Shown: positions 13,909-23,289 of the stretch, one piece after another
Position numbering within the stretch: the stretch's first letter is position 1
Layout of the letters: the number at the start of each line of letters is the position of its first letter
Origin: a virus
Virus record (IMG/VR): IMGVR_UViG_3300025286_000041
Span: 1-39,869 of that record
Length of the DNA: 39,869 nt
Direction: 5' to 3' (one strand)
Position numbers and translations under genes: made by a program
The notes under the pieces: generated by a model
Told to the model about the DNA's origin: nothing
What the model saw: the letters and a program-made list of their open reading frames with translations, nothing else
The model's database searches: none

Positions 13909-16900
13909 TCCTGACCTCCTGTAATTCTTTTGATAACTCTTGAATCGCTTTGACTAATGTGGGAACTAAGTGTTGATACTCAACGTGCCACATCCCATGT
14001 TCCTCGCATTCGTTCCCTGAAACGCATTCATCACAATCTCGTCCACCGCCTTGGTCGTTGATAATCCAAGGAGCAACCTTCACCGTTTCTTGGGCGACCA
14101 TCCCTGTATAAGTTCCCCTGTAATTCTTGTTGTATTCAGCGGAACTATCTGTAGGGTCGTCCCACTCAAAATCCACCACGTTAAATTTGTTCACCAAGTC
14201 CAGAGCATTAGTCTGTGTAGGTCGAATGTCTGTCTTGAGACGTTCATCTGATGAGGTCGTCACCGTGGCATTCCCCAAGTACATGGTAGTCGAACCGCTA
14301 CCAACTGAAAGCGTAGAAAATGCGTTATTGTCGTTGGCGGCTCCAACCGCCAACTTACCCCATGCGACGGCTCTGGTAGCAGTTAGGGCTTCGGTTGCAG
14401 GACTTTCCAGAGTTAGAGGGTGATATAGATTTCCCACGGTATCAGCGACATAGAAGAATATATCTACTCCGTCCCTGTCGCTGTGCTGTTGACCAGCGTG
14501 TTTGAATTGAATATAAGCCTCTCCACCATATGTTCCAGTTCCGTGATGTAGATTCTGTGCAGAAATCTGGGCAAAGACATCACTTGCCGATTCTCCATCT
14601 CCGATAAGTCTAAAATGCGATGTGCTATCGTTAGAACTCTGTGCAAGTACAAGGTTGCCGTCAGTCCATTCACTGGTGGCGTTGCCTACGTCAATTATTG
14701 AGTTATTACGCATATGAACAGTGCCGTAGAAATTTGTAACACCTCCAGAATCAAGGTCAATTCTTTCAGTACCGTCAATCTCAAATGACAGAGCGTTATT
14801 AGTATTAATCCTGAAAGGTTCAGTAGCGGAATCAGTAGCAGGGGTATGAATAGTTAAGGTACGGTTATTACTACTTCCCATGTCTGCTTCTAGTTTAACA
14901 AGAGGTAAATTCTCATCGGCAACATTGATATGTAATGGGGAATCTGGAGCCGTAGAGCCAATTCCTACATTCCCATCAAACCGACTCGTCCCTGCGTCCA
15001 CGAAGAGGGCGTAGTCACGAGTACCTTCAGTGGGAGCGTCCTTAATATAGAGAGATGCAGCATCGTCAATCGTATGGCTTGTTGCTATGCCCGGTTCAGA
15101 TAGGTAGAGGGTGGCTGCAACAGCGGTATTTCCACCAGTGTTTAGAACACTACTACCTCCGAATGCCGAACCCATTCCAATACTGGTTACGAAAGCAGAG
15201 TCTCCAGAATGACTTGTAATATCTGGAAAAAATACCCACCCAGCAGCGTAGTCAGATGCTCCTGAGCTAGTACCAGTTCCTGCGAGAGCAGCAAGATAGG
15301 CATATTTGCCATCAGCGAATATACTGATGTATGGAGTAGTTCCAACTGTACTTCCCTCACCTATTCTCAGGGCATCTCCCACCCCACCACCAAGGTCATC
15401 ATCCAACCCGATATAGTAGTCAACGGCAGTACCATCAAAGACTATCTTTGTGTTCTCTGCCCCTCCATCCCCTATCTTCAGGGTGGGAGTGGTTCCAAAA
15501 ATGTTAACGTCAGCAGTTATATCAACTGTGCCAGTTGCGTTTTTGGTTAGCCAAGCGGTTCCGTCTTCCTGAATTTCAAAGTCTCTGACTGTGCCAGTTC
15601 CAACAGCACCATGATTTAAGTAGAACTTTGTACCACTCGCAAGATATCCCATCTGTAGCATTTCACGATTACTAAATGAAGCGGGAGTTCCTTTTCCGTA
15701 AGCCTCGAATTGAACATTGTCGCCACCGTCACCCTTCTTAGAAAAGAGTTCTATTCCTGATTGTGTATCATCGGTCTGGCTCATTATCGCCAGAGTATCG
15801 CCACGGTCAGTGATGTTATAAAGCTGTGATGCACCTGAGACATTAAGAACTATGTCTCCAGTAGTAGTCAGATTCAAGTCAGCCCCTGACGCTATGGTGA
15901 AGTCAGTGCCATCACTCTCAATCTTCTGTCCGTCATCGGCAAAAGTAAGCCCAACGGTAGAAGGAATATTAATATCGTCAGTTGCTTCTAGCTCTATGTC
16001 GGCTGCGGAATCCAAGGTGACAGTAGTACCTGCCAACTCAGCAGTACCGTCTGCTGTTATCTGGATGTTTGCTGCAGCTGCGTCATCATCGGTAGTTACT
16101 ATGCTTAACGCTCCATGTTGAGCCATAGTGATGACAGCCTTGTCACCAGTATCTTGGTCATCATGTATCGTCAGAGTTGTACCGTCTACATCAAAATCAA
16201 AGATGGTTAATGTACCGTCATCCATAGTGACGTTGCCACCGTCAGCGGAGAGAACTATATCCAGCCCTGCATCCAGTGTTATTCCACCTGCATCCGATAC
16301 GGCTGATATAGAACCTGCACCAGTACCTTGGTCTGCATGTATAACGATAGTCTCTGATGTACCACCATCAGCAGTCAGGAGAATGGCATTAGCCCCATTC
16401 AGTCCTGACTTTACATTGATACCACCGACATCAGACAGTAACTGTATAGAAGCAGCACCTTCTGTAGCTGTCGTACCTTGGTCATTGAACAGGGTAATCG
16501 TAGATGATGTACCACCGTCTACTGTCACGTTGACCGCATTAGCCAAATCCGCAGTAGACCTTATGCCTATTCCACCTGCATCAGATAGAAGGGATATCGA
16601 CTCCGCTCCTTCTGTAACCGATGTGCCTTGGTCATTGAAGATAGCAATTGAACCTGTGGTTCCACCGTCACTTGTTATATTGACGGCCTTTGCTAGGTTT
16701 GCGGTACTTCTTATTCCTACCCCACCTGCGTCTGAGAGGAGAGCAATTGACTCTGCCCCCTCTGTGACTGAAGTTCCTTGGTCGTTAAACAGGGTCATGG
16801 TAGAAGTAGTTCCACCATCCACTGTTATGTTTACAGCGTTGGCTAGGTTAGCCGTACTGCGTATACCAACGCCACCAGCGTCAGAGAGTAAAGAAATAGA

Positions 16901-17710
16901 TTCTGCGCCTTCCGTTACGGAAGTTCCTTGGTCATTGAATATGGCGATAGAGCCAGTCGTACCGCCATCACTGGTAATATTCACAGCCTTAGCCAAGTTA
17001 GCTGTGGACCTGATGCCCACACCGCCAACGTCGGACAGGATGTTTACAGACTCAGCTCCCTCAGTAACACTTGTTCCTGTATCAGCATGAATCTTGATAG
17101 TACCACTGGTGCCAGTACTTTGATGAAGATATATAGCAGCAGCAGTATTACTACTGGATACAAGGTCAATGTCCCCTGATGAGTCTACCTGTACATCGGT
17201 GACATCCCAGTCAACAGAGCCGTTAACATCAAGGATGCCGGGTATCTTGACAGAAGATGATGCTATCGTGGCATGAGGAGTTAGGGTTATCTGGTCAACG
17301 AACGTGCCCTGTGAGGCAGCATCGTTACCAATCCCCAGTTCACCGCCATCCCTAGCATTTATTAACCACTGGTCTTTAACGTCAGCCCCTTGGTCTGCAT
17401 ATAGATACAGTCCAGCAAGAACAGTATTATTACCACGTATGCTTAGCTTCTCTACATCTATCTCAGAAAGGTGAATCTTGTCGTCAAACTTGTACCTGCG
17501 CTTTGAAGTACCCTTGACTATCTCGGTATCAAACTCACCTGCAGTAGCATGGGAATACGAGTAGTAACCGCTGGAGTTAGTAGTTACAGAAGAAGCCTCA
17601 CGTGCTGTAGTCGTGGAGTTCTTATCGTATATATGAATTGTTGCCCCGGAAACAGCGTCCCCGGAGTCGTCATATACGAATCCTGCGAAGTTGATGGTAG
17701 GTGCAGCCAT
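13901..17710 (-). CDS. Tail fibre/spike with S74 self-cleaving chaperone
   Basis: A 1269-residue receptor-binding protein. Residues 5-70 resemble a carboxypeptidase-regulatory-like beta domain (FVYDDSGDAVSGATIHIYD). About six near-identical 49-residue repeats follow (pattern TSVTEGAESxxLLSDAGGVGIRST), then a long beta-rich shaft. The C-terminus (1153-1269) is a peptidase S74 intramolecular chaperone: SSDERLK has the Ser and, five residues later, the Lys of the autocleavage dyad, and GTYTGMVAQE matches the family. S74 domains guide trimer folding and are then cut off. An unusual cysteine cluster (CDECVSGNEC) lies within it. Confidence 0.88.
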   Translation of the reverse strand: MAAPTINFAGFVYDDSGDAVSGATIHIYDKNSTTTAREASSVTTNSSGYYSYSHATAGEFDTEIVKGTSKRRYKFDDKIHLSEIDVEKLSIRGNNTVLAGLYLYADQGADVKDQWLINARDGGELGIGNDAASQGTFVDQITLTPHATIASSSVKIPGILDVNGSVDWDVTDVQVDSSGDIDLVSSSNTAAAIYLHQSTGTSGTIKIHADTGTSVTEGAESVNILSDVGGVGIRSTANLAKAVNITSDGGTTGSIAIFNDQGTSVTEGAESISLLSDAGGVGIRSTANLANAVNITVDGGTTSTMTLFNDQGTSVTEGAESIALLSDAGGVGIRSTANLAKAVNITSDGGTTGSIAIFNDQGTSVTEGAESISLLSDAGGIGIRSTADLANAVNVTVDGGTSSTITLFNDQGTTATEGAASIQLLSDVGGINVKSGLNGANAILLTADGGTSETIVIHADQGTGAGSISAVSDAGGITLDAGLDIVLSADGGNVTMDDGTLTIFDFDVDGTTLTIHDDQDTGDKAVITMAQHGALSIVTTDDDAAAANIQITADGTAELAGTTVTLDSAADIELEATDDINIPSTVGLTFADDGQKIESDGTDFTIASGADLNLTTTGDIVLNVSGASQLYNITDRGDTLAIMSQTDDTQSGIELFSKKGDGGDNVQFEAYGKGTPASFSNREMLQMGYLASGTKFYLNHGAVGTGTVRDFEIQEDGTAWLTKNATGTVDITADVNIFGTTPTLKIGDGGAENTKIVFDGTAVDYYIGLDDDLGGGVGDALRIGEGSTVGTTPYISIFADGKYAYLAALAGTGTSSGASDYAAGWVFFPDITSHSGDSAFVTSIGMGSAFGGSSVLNTGGNTAVAATLYLSEPGIATSHTIDDAASLYIKDAPTEGTRDYALFVDAGTSRFDGNVGIGSTAPDSPLHINVADENLPLVKLEADMGSSNNRTLTIHTPATDSATEPFRINTNNALSFEIDGTERIDLDSGGVTNFYGTVHMRNNSIIDVGNATSEWTDGNLVLAQSSNDSTSHFRLIGDGESASDVFAQISAQNLHHGTGTYGGEAYIQFKHAGQQHSDRDGVDIFFYVADTVGNLYHPLTLESPATEALTATRAVAWGKLAVGAANDNNAFSTLSVGSGSTTMYLGNATVTTSSDERLKTDIRPTQTNALDLVNKFNVVDFEWDDPTDSSAEYNKNYRGTYTGMVAQETVKVAPWIINDQGGGRDCDECVSGNECEEHGMWHVEYQHLVPTLVKAIQELSKELQEVRNG
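16340..17090 (-). repeat. 49-residue repeat array in tail fibre gene
   Basis: Units of 147 bp recur, for example the FNDQG coding spots near 16490, 16635, 16780 and 16930. Two units share the same 25-residue run (ANLAKAV through FNDQ) yet differ at a synonymous position in roughly 18 of those 25 codons. The protein repeat is therefore strongly kept while the DNA repeat is largely erased. Confidence 0.8.
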
Positions 17711-18109
17711 CTATCTTCCTCCTAGTCGAGACCTGTCCCTGAATGCGAGAGCGTCTCTGGTTGTTCCTATAGCATCCTGTTCCAAGTCATCCTCGTCTAC
17801 AAATATAAGGGTAGTGCCCTGCCCGGCAAGTGCCTCTCTTGCAAAGATGTCACGGGCCTTTATCTCGCCCCCCAGCTCGTAGTGGTAGTATACACCCTGT
17901 ACATTCACAGCCAGGTTTGGGGGATTGGTGAACAGGAAGTCAATAATAGTACCTCCCTTCTCCAGCCTCCCACCCATGAGCGGTGACTGGTACGTGAAGT
18001 CTTCATCAGGCTCATATCCAAGCTCAATAAGAGATGAATAGAATGCCCACTCCGGCTTGGAACCGGGCCATCCCTGAGGTGGTGTCTGAAGTCCCTGCCC
18101 TGTAGTCAT
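17711..18109 (-). CDS. PD-(D/E)XK nuclease-fold protein in tail module
   Basis: A 132-residue protein with the layout of Vsr/DUF559-type nucleases: EWAFYSSLIELGY, then GGTIIDFLF with the Asp of the fold, then LAVNVQGVYYHY where active relatives have an E-x-D/K core, then RDIFAREALAGQGTTLIFVDEDDL. Asn/Gln replace the usual acidic residues, so it may be inactive or use variant chemistry. It overlaps the small structural gene upstream at ATGA and precedes the tail fibre gene. A virion-borne DNA-binding or entry protein is possible. Confidence 0.5.
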   Translation of the reverse strand: MTTGQGLQTPPQGWPGSKPEWAFYSSLIELGYEPDEDFTYQSPLMGGRLEKGGTIIDFLFTNPPNLAVNVQGVYYHYELGGEIKARDIFAREALAGQGTTLIFVDEDDLEQDAIGTTRDALAFRDRSRLGGR

Positions 18110-18399
18110 CCGTCAAGAATTACCACCCAGCACACCTTGTCTCCGCTAGAGGCAACGTCAACATAGAATGTACTGAAAGGCACCGTACCGCCTGCATCAG
18201 CAAGGTTAATCTCTATCTCGTTACCAGCGGATAGCTCGTACCCGTTGGTAGCAGTTATATCACTCACACCGAAGTAGGATATACCTGAGTTAGCTGCAAG
18301 TGCCTTAACCTTGATATACCTAACCTTGTTAGTCGTATTGGATATCTGCTGCTCGGTTCCAGCAGTACCTACGGTTGTGGTTCCTGAGTCAAATATCAT
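18106..18399 (-). CDS. Small beta-rich virion protein
   Basis: A 97-residue protein whose pattern (NTTNKVRYIKVKALAANSG, YELSAGNEIEINLAD, FSTFYVDVASSGDKVCWVVI) is that of small beta-sandwich phage structural proteins such as head-fibre or tail accessory proteins. It overlaps neighbours on both sides by 4 bases (ATGA). The specific role is unknown. Confidence 0.6.
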   Translation of the reverse strand: MIFDSGTTTVGTAGTEQQISNTTNKVRYIKVKALAANSGISYFGVSDITATNGYELSAGNEIEINLADAGGTVPFSTFYVDVASSGDKVCWVVILDG

Positions 18400-20372
18400 G
18401 GCTCAACCATCGTGATACGTGAAGAGCCACGCTCATCGTGTCCTGTGTACTCAAGTCCCGTAGCAGATGCTATATCCACGTAGTAGTTACGTTCAGTGCT
18501 ATCGTCGTCCCTGAATGTAAACTCTACTAGGTTGGTAGTCTCTATAGCAGATACGAGATTAGCTCTTAATTCCTTGGGACTGTTACCCTTGTAGTTCTTG
18601 TTAAGGTCTACTTCAACGGTATGGCCCCACTTGGCATCCATCTTTTTTCGATACTCCAGCGTTACAGAGATAACGTCAGGTGTCTTTTCTTGGTTGTCCG
18701 AACCAGATGCACGTGCCAGCTCTATCTTGAACTTGATAGCCCTGAAGGTTGTACCCAGCCCGGAACCAAAGGTATAGGTGTTCACATCTGTACTCGAAGT
18801 AATTGTTGAACCAGCTTCATATTCAGCATCTGCGTAATTCAGATAGTAATAAACCTTAACAGTCTCAGTAGAAGAACATCCTGATGTTTCTATTTTCAGC
18901 TTGAGCGCAGTCTTGTCCACCTCTGTCTGCTGGGCATCGAACCAAGGAGTCTCATGCTCACCAGACAATGCGTACTCATATTCATTAAGCTGTGAAGGAT
19001 TTATGATATCGAACGGAACCATCTGGTGGTACACATTACCGTCAAACCCCCACCATAACCTGTAGTCTCCCTGCCCTGCATTGGTGACCATCATCTGGTC
19101 AATAGCCTTTCCTGCATCAGCAGCTCGCCACTTTGTCTCCCACCCCGTATCATTCCACGCTATGATGGATGAAAATCCCGAATCCCCCTCCATACAATGA
19201 GAACCAAAGCAGCCATGTGATACTGATTGGTATGGTATATCAGTCGTTGCAACGTCGTGAGGGGCTGTGGTGGCATCTACTGCAGCAAGTAACTCGGTAT
19301 GTGTTCCTGCAAGTTTCTTAATAGTTCCCCTCTTATCTGAAGGCAACCCGTCATCACGGTCTGGACCCATGACAGATATAACAGCATGGATGTTACCGTT
19401 GATGTACTTGTATATACCCAGCCCGGAAGGACTGTAGATGGAGTCACGCCATCTCACTGAGCCGGAACCGTTGAACTGGTGAAAGGGAAGATGGAACTGT
19501 GTCTCAACGAATCTGGCATTGGCAACATCATGAGCATATAACCCTATCTGAGTGGATGCGTAGAGTATCTGCTCTCCCTGAGCGTCACGACCTACGAATA
19601 GGTCAGTAACATAATCATCCGGTACTGGTAACTGTGCATCAGCAACAGGGTCACCAGATATAGTAAGTGTGTACCATAACTGACCCGTACTACTTATCCC
19701 CCATAATCTATCATCCCAGAAGGCGATAAACTCAGTTGGAATTGCAGCACCTGAACTTGCCAGTGAAGTTGTTGCTGAATTAGTTTTATTAACAACTGTT
19801 GTAGCATTAGCAAAATAACTGTATCCACTTGCCCCTGAACCTGTATTACGATGGGCAACAACTACGTAGTCTGTCCCTCCCATCCTGACAGTAATAGCAT
19901 CTGTAGGAGTAGATGGAAAGGAGTAAGCACTCCCCCCACTAGTTACTCTAGTCCAATCATTGGATGCTTTAACGTAGTAATACGGGGCTAAATCCCAGCT
20001 TGCGTACATCTTGGTGCCAAGCTCGGCAAGCATGGTTATGGCCCCACTAATAGCAGTGGAACCACCTGTTATCTCGGTAGTCGTCTGGTTGGCCAGAGCA
20101 GGAAGTACAAGGTGATGCCTGTATCGTAACTGGCAGTTAGACCACCACGCCCTATCAGCGTCCGCTGGCCCCTGCATCCTCTCGACACCGATACCTCCAC
20201 GCCAGTCAGACCAAGAGATTACGGATGAGCGTATCTGGCTGTCCCGTGTAGTGTCACCTATAACTACCTTTGCAGGGTAGATGGAGGCAAGCACGCTTTG
20301 AACTGGTCGGACTATGGGATAGTAAGTATTGTTAAGATATATCTCGTTCTTGTCGACTACCTTGTTTGCCAT
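18396..20372 (-). CDS. Nozzle-like tail protein (beta-propeller type)
   Basis: A 658-residue protein without known catalytic motifs. Repeated blade-like segments (FIAFWDDRLWGISSTGQLWYT, DLFVGRDAQGEQILYASTQIGLYAHD, WGFDGNVYHQMVPFD) suggest a beta-propeller, the fold of podovirus tail nozzles. The C-terminus is beta-sandwich-like (VEVDLNKNYKGNSPKELRANLVS). It directly follows the adaptor-like gene (TAATG overlap) and precedes the fibre module, the usual place of the nozzle in short-tailed phages. Confidence 0.6.
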   Translation of the reverse strand: MANKVVDKNEIYLNNTYYPIVRPVQSVLASIYPAKVVIGDTTRDSQIRSSVISWSDWRGGIGVERMQGPADADRAWWSNCQLRYRHHLVLPALANQTTTEITGGSTAISGAITMLAELGTKMYASWDLAPYYYVKASNDWTRVTSGGSAYSFPSTPTDAITVRMGGTDYVVVAHRNTGSGASGYSYFANATTVVNKTNSATTSLASSGAAIPTEFIAFWDDRLWGISSTGQLWYTLTISGDPVADAQLPVPDDYVTDLFVGRDAQGEQILYASTQIGLYAHDVANARFVETQFHLPFHQFNGSGSVRWRDSIYSPSGLGIYKYINGNIHAVISVMGPDRDDGLPSDKRGTIKKLAGTHTELLAAVDATTAPHDVATTDIPYQSVSHGCFGSHCMEGDSGFSSIIAWNDTGWETKWRAADAGKAIDQMMVTNAGQGDYRLWWGFDGNVYHQMVPFDIINPSQLNEYEYALSGEHETPWFDAQQTEVDKTALKLKIETSGCSSTETVKVYYYLNYADAEYEAGSTITSSTDVNTYTFGSGLGTTFRAIKFKIELARASGSDNQEKTPDVISVTLEYRKKMDAKWGHTVEVDLNKNYKGNSPKELRANLVSAIETTNLVEFTFRDDDSTERNYYVDIASATGLEYTGHDERGSSRITMVEP

Positions 20373-21856
20373 TACTCAACGGACCTACCTGTAATCAGTA
20401 AGGGGAACGCCCTCTTTGCCTGTTCAGCAAGGCCAAGCCAAAACGCTGCCTGCTGCCTGTTCTGGTCTGGGTCGGTAGTTGACCCTCCTGAGTTAGCAGC
20501 AAAGGCAAGCCCGGTAGCTCTGGCTATTATGTACGAGTCGTCTATCTCTGTTGTCCCTGAGTCAGTCGTGAGTAACGCTGGCTTGTCACCACCAGTTATC
20601 TTTAGCATGGCGTACCCTACCTCGAACTTACCATCCTGAGTAATGATAAGGTCTCTTGCGCTACGGTCTATCTTCCATAGATGCTTGGGGAATATCTCCC
20701 ATACGGCAGTATCACTTTGTACTACTTTTAAGTCATCTAGAAATACAGTACATGCCCCCAAGTCTGTGCCTGTCTGCTTAAATCCTATGGATATAATCGC
20801 AGTATCTGTTTCAGGATTAGCTAACTTAACACGGAAGTAGGTCCAGCTATCTGCTGATAATGCTGGAACATCCAGTGATTCCAGTGGGCTGGCGCAACTG
20901 GCAGTATCATCCAGTAGTATCTGTAAGTTACCAGATGCGGTATCAACAGTACTTTTAATCCAACCTTCAAGATAATCGTATTTACTTATATCTTTGCTCC
21001 CAATAGATTCTGTAACAATCTGGTTAGTTCCAGCAGCAGCAGGGATAATAAACTTGTTACTTCCTGTACCCTGTTTCTTATCCTCAGTATCAACTACAGG
21101 AAACAATAAGACACTCGCACCATCAGAATGGGTAGCAGCAGTAGTTCCACCTGCTCCCCTACTAACCGTAAGAGTATTGGAAGAGATGCTACTAATAGTC
21201 ATCTTTTCTGAATCAACCAGAATCTGCTGGTCTGCTCTTAATGGAGTAGAACTTGCAACGGGAACAGAAGTTGCCGTTGTACTTGTTATAGCTCCATCCA
21301 GAGTAGTAGTTACAAGAGTTGAATGCTCATCGAAAGCTGCATTCAAGTTATGTAAGCTGGTAAATGAAACACTACTACGATAGTACAGGTGATTAATAAT
21401 AGAGACGTTACTTGGAATAGAAAATCTTAATGCCTTACCATCAGCATGTAATGCGACATGGGGAGAGCTAGACATATCAGGATGTTCTATAGGGTCATAA
21501 GCCTGTGACGTAGTATCTATGATTGCCTGATTGATGAAGTCATGGATAGCATTGGGATGGTATCCCTGCTCCCATAACTCATACGATTCTCCGCTGCCTA
21601 TAGCAGAGACTGCTGGAGCTAGGGTTATATCAGTATCACCCTCATCAAAGTCACTTACCCTAGAAAGCACACCATCATTAGGTGAGGCAGTAAACAGGAC
21701 ATGGTATCCAATCCAGTTGTCGTCACCACCAATAAGGGTGTTGTCTATCAGGGATGTGGTGTCACCGCTACCTGAAGTAGACGATACATATACAGCCCCA
21801 AGATTATATCCAATGGACTGTCGTAACTGTTTACGGGTTCTCCCCTGTACAGGCAT
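20372..21856 (-). CDS. Head-to-tail adaptor-like protein with carbohydrate-binding-like insert
   Basis: A 494-residue protein. The N-terminal part (RTRKQLRQSIGYNLGAV, HDFINQAIIDTTSQAYDP) and the C-terminal helical part (QAAFWLGLAEQAKRAFPLL) resemble tail-adaptor proteins. Between them lies a beta-rich stretch ending in CTVFLDDLKVVQ, the typical last strand of carbohydrate-binding jelly-roll domains. The insert may decorate the tail or touch the host surface. Position between the capsid genes and the nozzle-like gene supports the call. Confidence 0.55.
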   Translation of the reverse strand: MPVQGRTRKQLRQSIGYNLGAVYVSSTSGSGDTTSLIDNTLIGGDDNWIGYHVLFTASPNDGVLSRVSDFDEGDTDITLAPAVSAIGSGESYELWEQGYHPNAIHDFINQAIIDTTSQAYDPIEHPDMSSSPHVALHADGKALRFSIPSNVSIINHLYYRSSVSFTSLHNLNAAFDEHSTLVTTTLDGAITSTTATSVPVASSTPLRADQQILVDSEKMTISSISSNTLTVSRGAGGTTAATHSDGASVLLFPVVDTEDKKQGTGSNKFIIPAAAGTNQIVTESIGSKDISKYDYLEGWIKSTVDTASGNLQILLDDTASCASPLESLDVPALSADSWTYFRVKLANPETDTAIISIGFKQTGTDLGACTVFLDDLKVVQSDTAVWEIFPKHLWKIDRSARDLIITQDGKFEVGYAMLKITGGDKPALLTTDSGTTEIDDSYIIARATGLAFAANSGGSTTDPDQNRQQAAFWLGLAEQAKRAFPLLITGRSVE

Positions 21857-21865
21857 GGGCTAGCC

Positions 21866-22069
21866 TCATGATTTGGCATTCACCTTAGACTTCAGGGACT
21901 CGTTCTCCTTCTTAAGAGACTCTATCTCCTCGTTACGAGAAGCAAGAATCCTGTTAAGAAGATTAATCTGAGCCGTCTGAGCAGCCTGCGGATGAGCCTG
22001 AAATGCTGCGTTTATATCTTCGGGTGTTAACCCGAACTCTTGATTGCCTGCCCCATTCTGTTCGACCAT
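21866..22069 (-). CDS. Small coiled-coil protein
   Basis: A 67-residue protein with a disordered N-terminus and a clear coiled coil at the end (LNRILASRNEEIESLKKENESLKSKV). Its ATG follows the stop of the upstream gene directly (TAA then ATG). Possibly a minor head completion or chaperone protein; no family is recognised. Confidence 0.55.
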   Translation of the reverse strand: MVEQNGAGNQEFGLTPEDINAAFQAHPQAAQTAQINLLNRILASRNEEIESLKKENESLKSKVNAKS

Positions 22070-22432
22070 TTATACACCTCGGTAATAGATTCTGTTGTTT
22101 GTACTCTCTCGCCTCTTGAGAGCGTACTCCCGAAACTCTTTTAACTGCTTACCTATTTCCTTTCTCTGCGCCACTGTAGGCTTCTTCTTTGAGTCCTTAA
22201 CACGGCACTCAATTAAGAAGGTCTCCAGAGCCTGAGCTGCCATATCCTCAATGTGCGCCTGAGAAATATCTGGGTCTGCAGGTATCTTAACCACCTGTGA
22301 CCTACCTGTCACGGGGTCATGGAACTGGAACGTATGCACAACAATGGACACCCCGGTCTCACCGTTGTAGCCAGTGTCTTCACCGCCTACATACGTGGAG
22401 CCTTGAGGTGTCCAAAGTTCTAAAGGCTGCAT
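22070..22432 (-). CDS. Hypothetical protein after the decoration gene
   Basis: A 120-residue protein with a beta-rich N-terminal half (GVSIVVHTFQFHDPVTGRSQ) and a basic helical C-terminal half (VAQRKEIGKQLKEFREYALKRR). It starts at a TAATG overlap with the decoration-like gene. It lies between capsid and tail genes, so a head completion role is possible. Confidence 0.5.
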   Translation of the reverse strand: MQPLELWTPQGSTYVGGEDTGYNGETGVSIVVHTFQFHDPVTGRSQVVKIPADPDISQAHIEDMAAQALETFLIECRVKDSKKKPTVAQRKEIGKQLKEFREYALKRRESTNNRIYYRGV

Positions 22433-23178
22433 TACCTAATGTTTGTCATTATAAGTGCGTATTCTCCGTCAACTCCAGTTGAGTTGCCCATGTACGCAAC
22501 TATGGTTCCTTCTCCGTCATCATCAGAATCCAGAACCTCAACTCCACCATCACGAGTATTTTTAGATGCAACTAAAGCTACTCCCTCGTCAGGAGTACCT
22601 GTAATAAGTGCAAGAGTTGGACCTCCAACACAAATCCAGCCGTAAGAGCCTGAAGCTATATCAACACATGACCAACCAAGAGGGGCACCTTCTATTCCGT
22701 TGTAATCATAAATCTCAACTGCACTGTACGGATTAGCAGTTAGTCCACATTGGATGGCTGAAGCACCACTAGAAATTGCTGCGTGAAAACCATCTTCTTC
22801 ATCTATAGTAATTACCGCCCCAGCAGCACTGCTCACAGCAGTATTACCTTTGATTCTGTACATATGACCTTCTTCTCCAATGTCATTGAAGATAAGCCAT
22901 CCGTCTTTGTACTGGTCTTTAGTAAGAGTTAAAGAAGTTGAAAGAGTCATTGTAGTATCACCAGCAGATATGTCTGCCGATGTAGTTAAGTCAAGGTCAT
23001 CGGCAGTATCGCCAACCTGTTGCATAACAAGTAGCCCAGCAGTTACTGCTTCACCAGTTTTAACGTACATAAAATCTCTTTCGCCAATCTGCATACGAGT
23101 ACCTACTTTCTGTTTTTGGGCAGTAGTAGTTACTTTTTCCCATCCATATTTTCCCATTATTGTTTGTGGAAAAGACAT
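22432..23178 (-). CDS. Capsid decoration-like structural protein
   Basis: A 248-residue protein, second gene after the major capsid gene, with AAGGAGGTTAG as ribosome site. Composition is Gly/Ala/Thr/Asp-rich with many short strands (TGEAVTAGLLVMQQVGD, DDLDLTTSADISAGDTTMTLS, SYGWICVGGPTLALITG), as in outer-capsid or head-fibre proteins. Separated from the upstream gene by a stem-loop (23246-23286). Structural identity is inferred from position and composition. Confidence 0.6.
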   Translation of the reverse strand: MSFPQTIMGKYGWEKVTTTAQKQKVGTRMQIGERDFMYVKTGEAVTAGLLVMQQVGDTADDLDLTTSADISAGDTTMTLSTSLTLTKDQYKDGWLIFNDIGEEGHMYRIKGNTAVSSAAGAVITIDEEDGFHAAISSGASAIQCGLTANPYSAVEIYDYNGIEGAPLGWSCVDIASGSYGWICVGGPTLALITGTPDEGVALVASKNTRDGGVEVLDSDDDGEGTIVAYMGNSTGVDGEYALIMTNIR

Positions 23179-23245
23179 ATCTAACCTCCTTAAAGGTTAC
23201 TTATTACAGGGCTAACCCCTGCGACCAACCGTTAATTATTTAGAG

Positions 23246-23286
23246 AATCCTGAGAGCCACGGTCAATCGTTACAACTCTCAGGACT
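23246..23286 (-). promoter_or_regulatory. Intercistronic stem-loop
   Basis: TCCTGAGAG (23248-23256) and CTCTCAGGA (23276-23284) form a 9-bp stem with a 19-base loop, extendable by flanking pairs. On the - strand it lies after the stop of the 134-residue gene and about 70 bases before the decoration-like gene start. No U-run follows, so it is not a typical terminator. An RNA processing or stability element that separates expression levels of capsid genes would fit. Confidence 0.5.
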
Positions 23287-23289
23287 CTA

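Noticed and set aside
16128-17090. 320-residue + strand frame opposite the tail fibre
   Set aside because: It is an antisense shadow of the repeat array, rich in Ser, Pro and Val from complementary codons, with no ribosome site.
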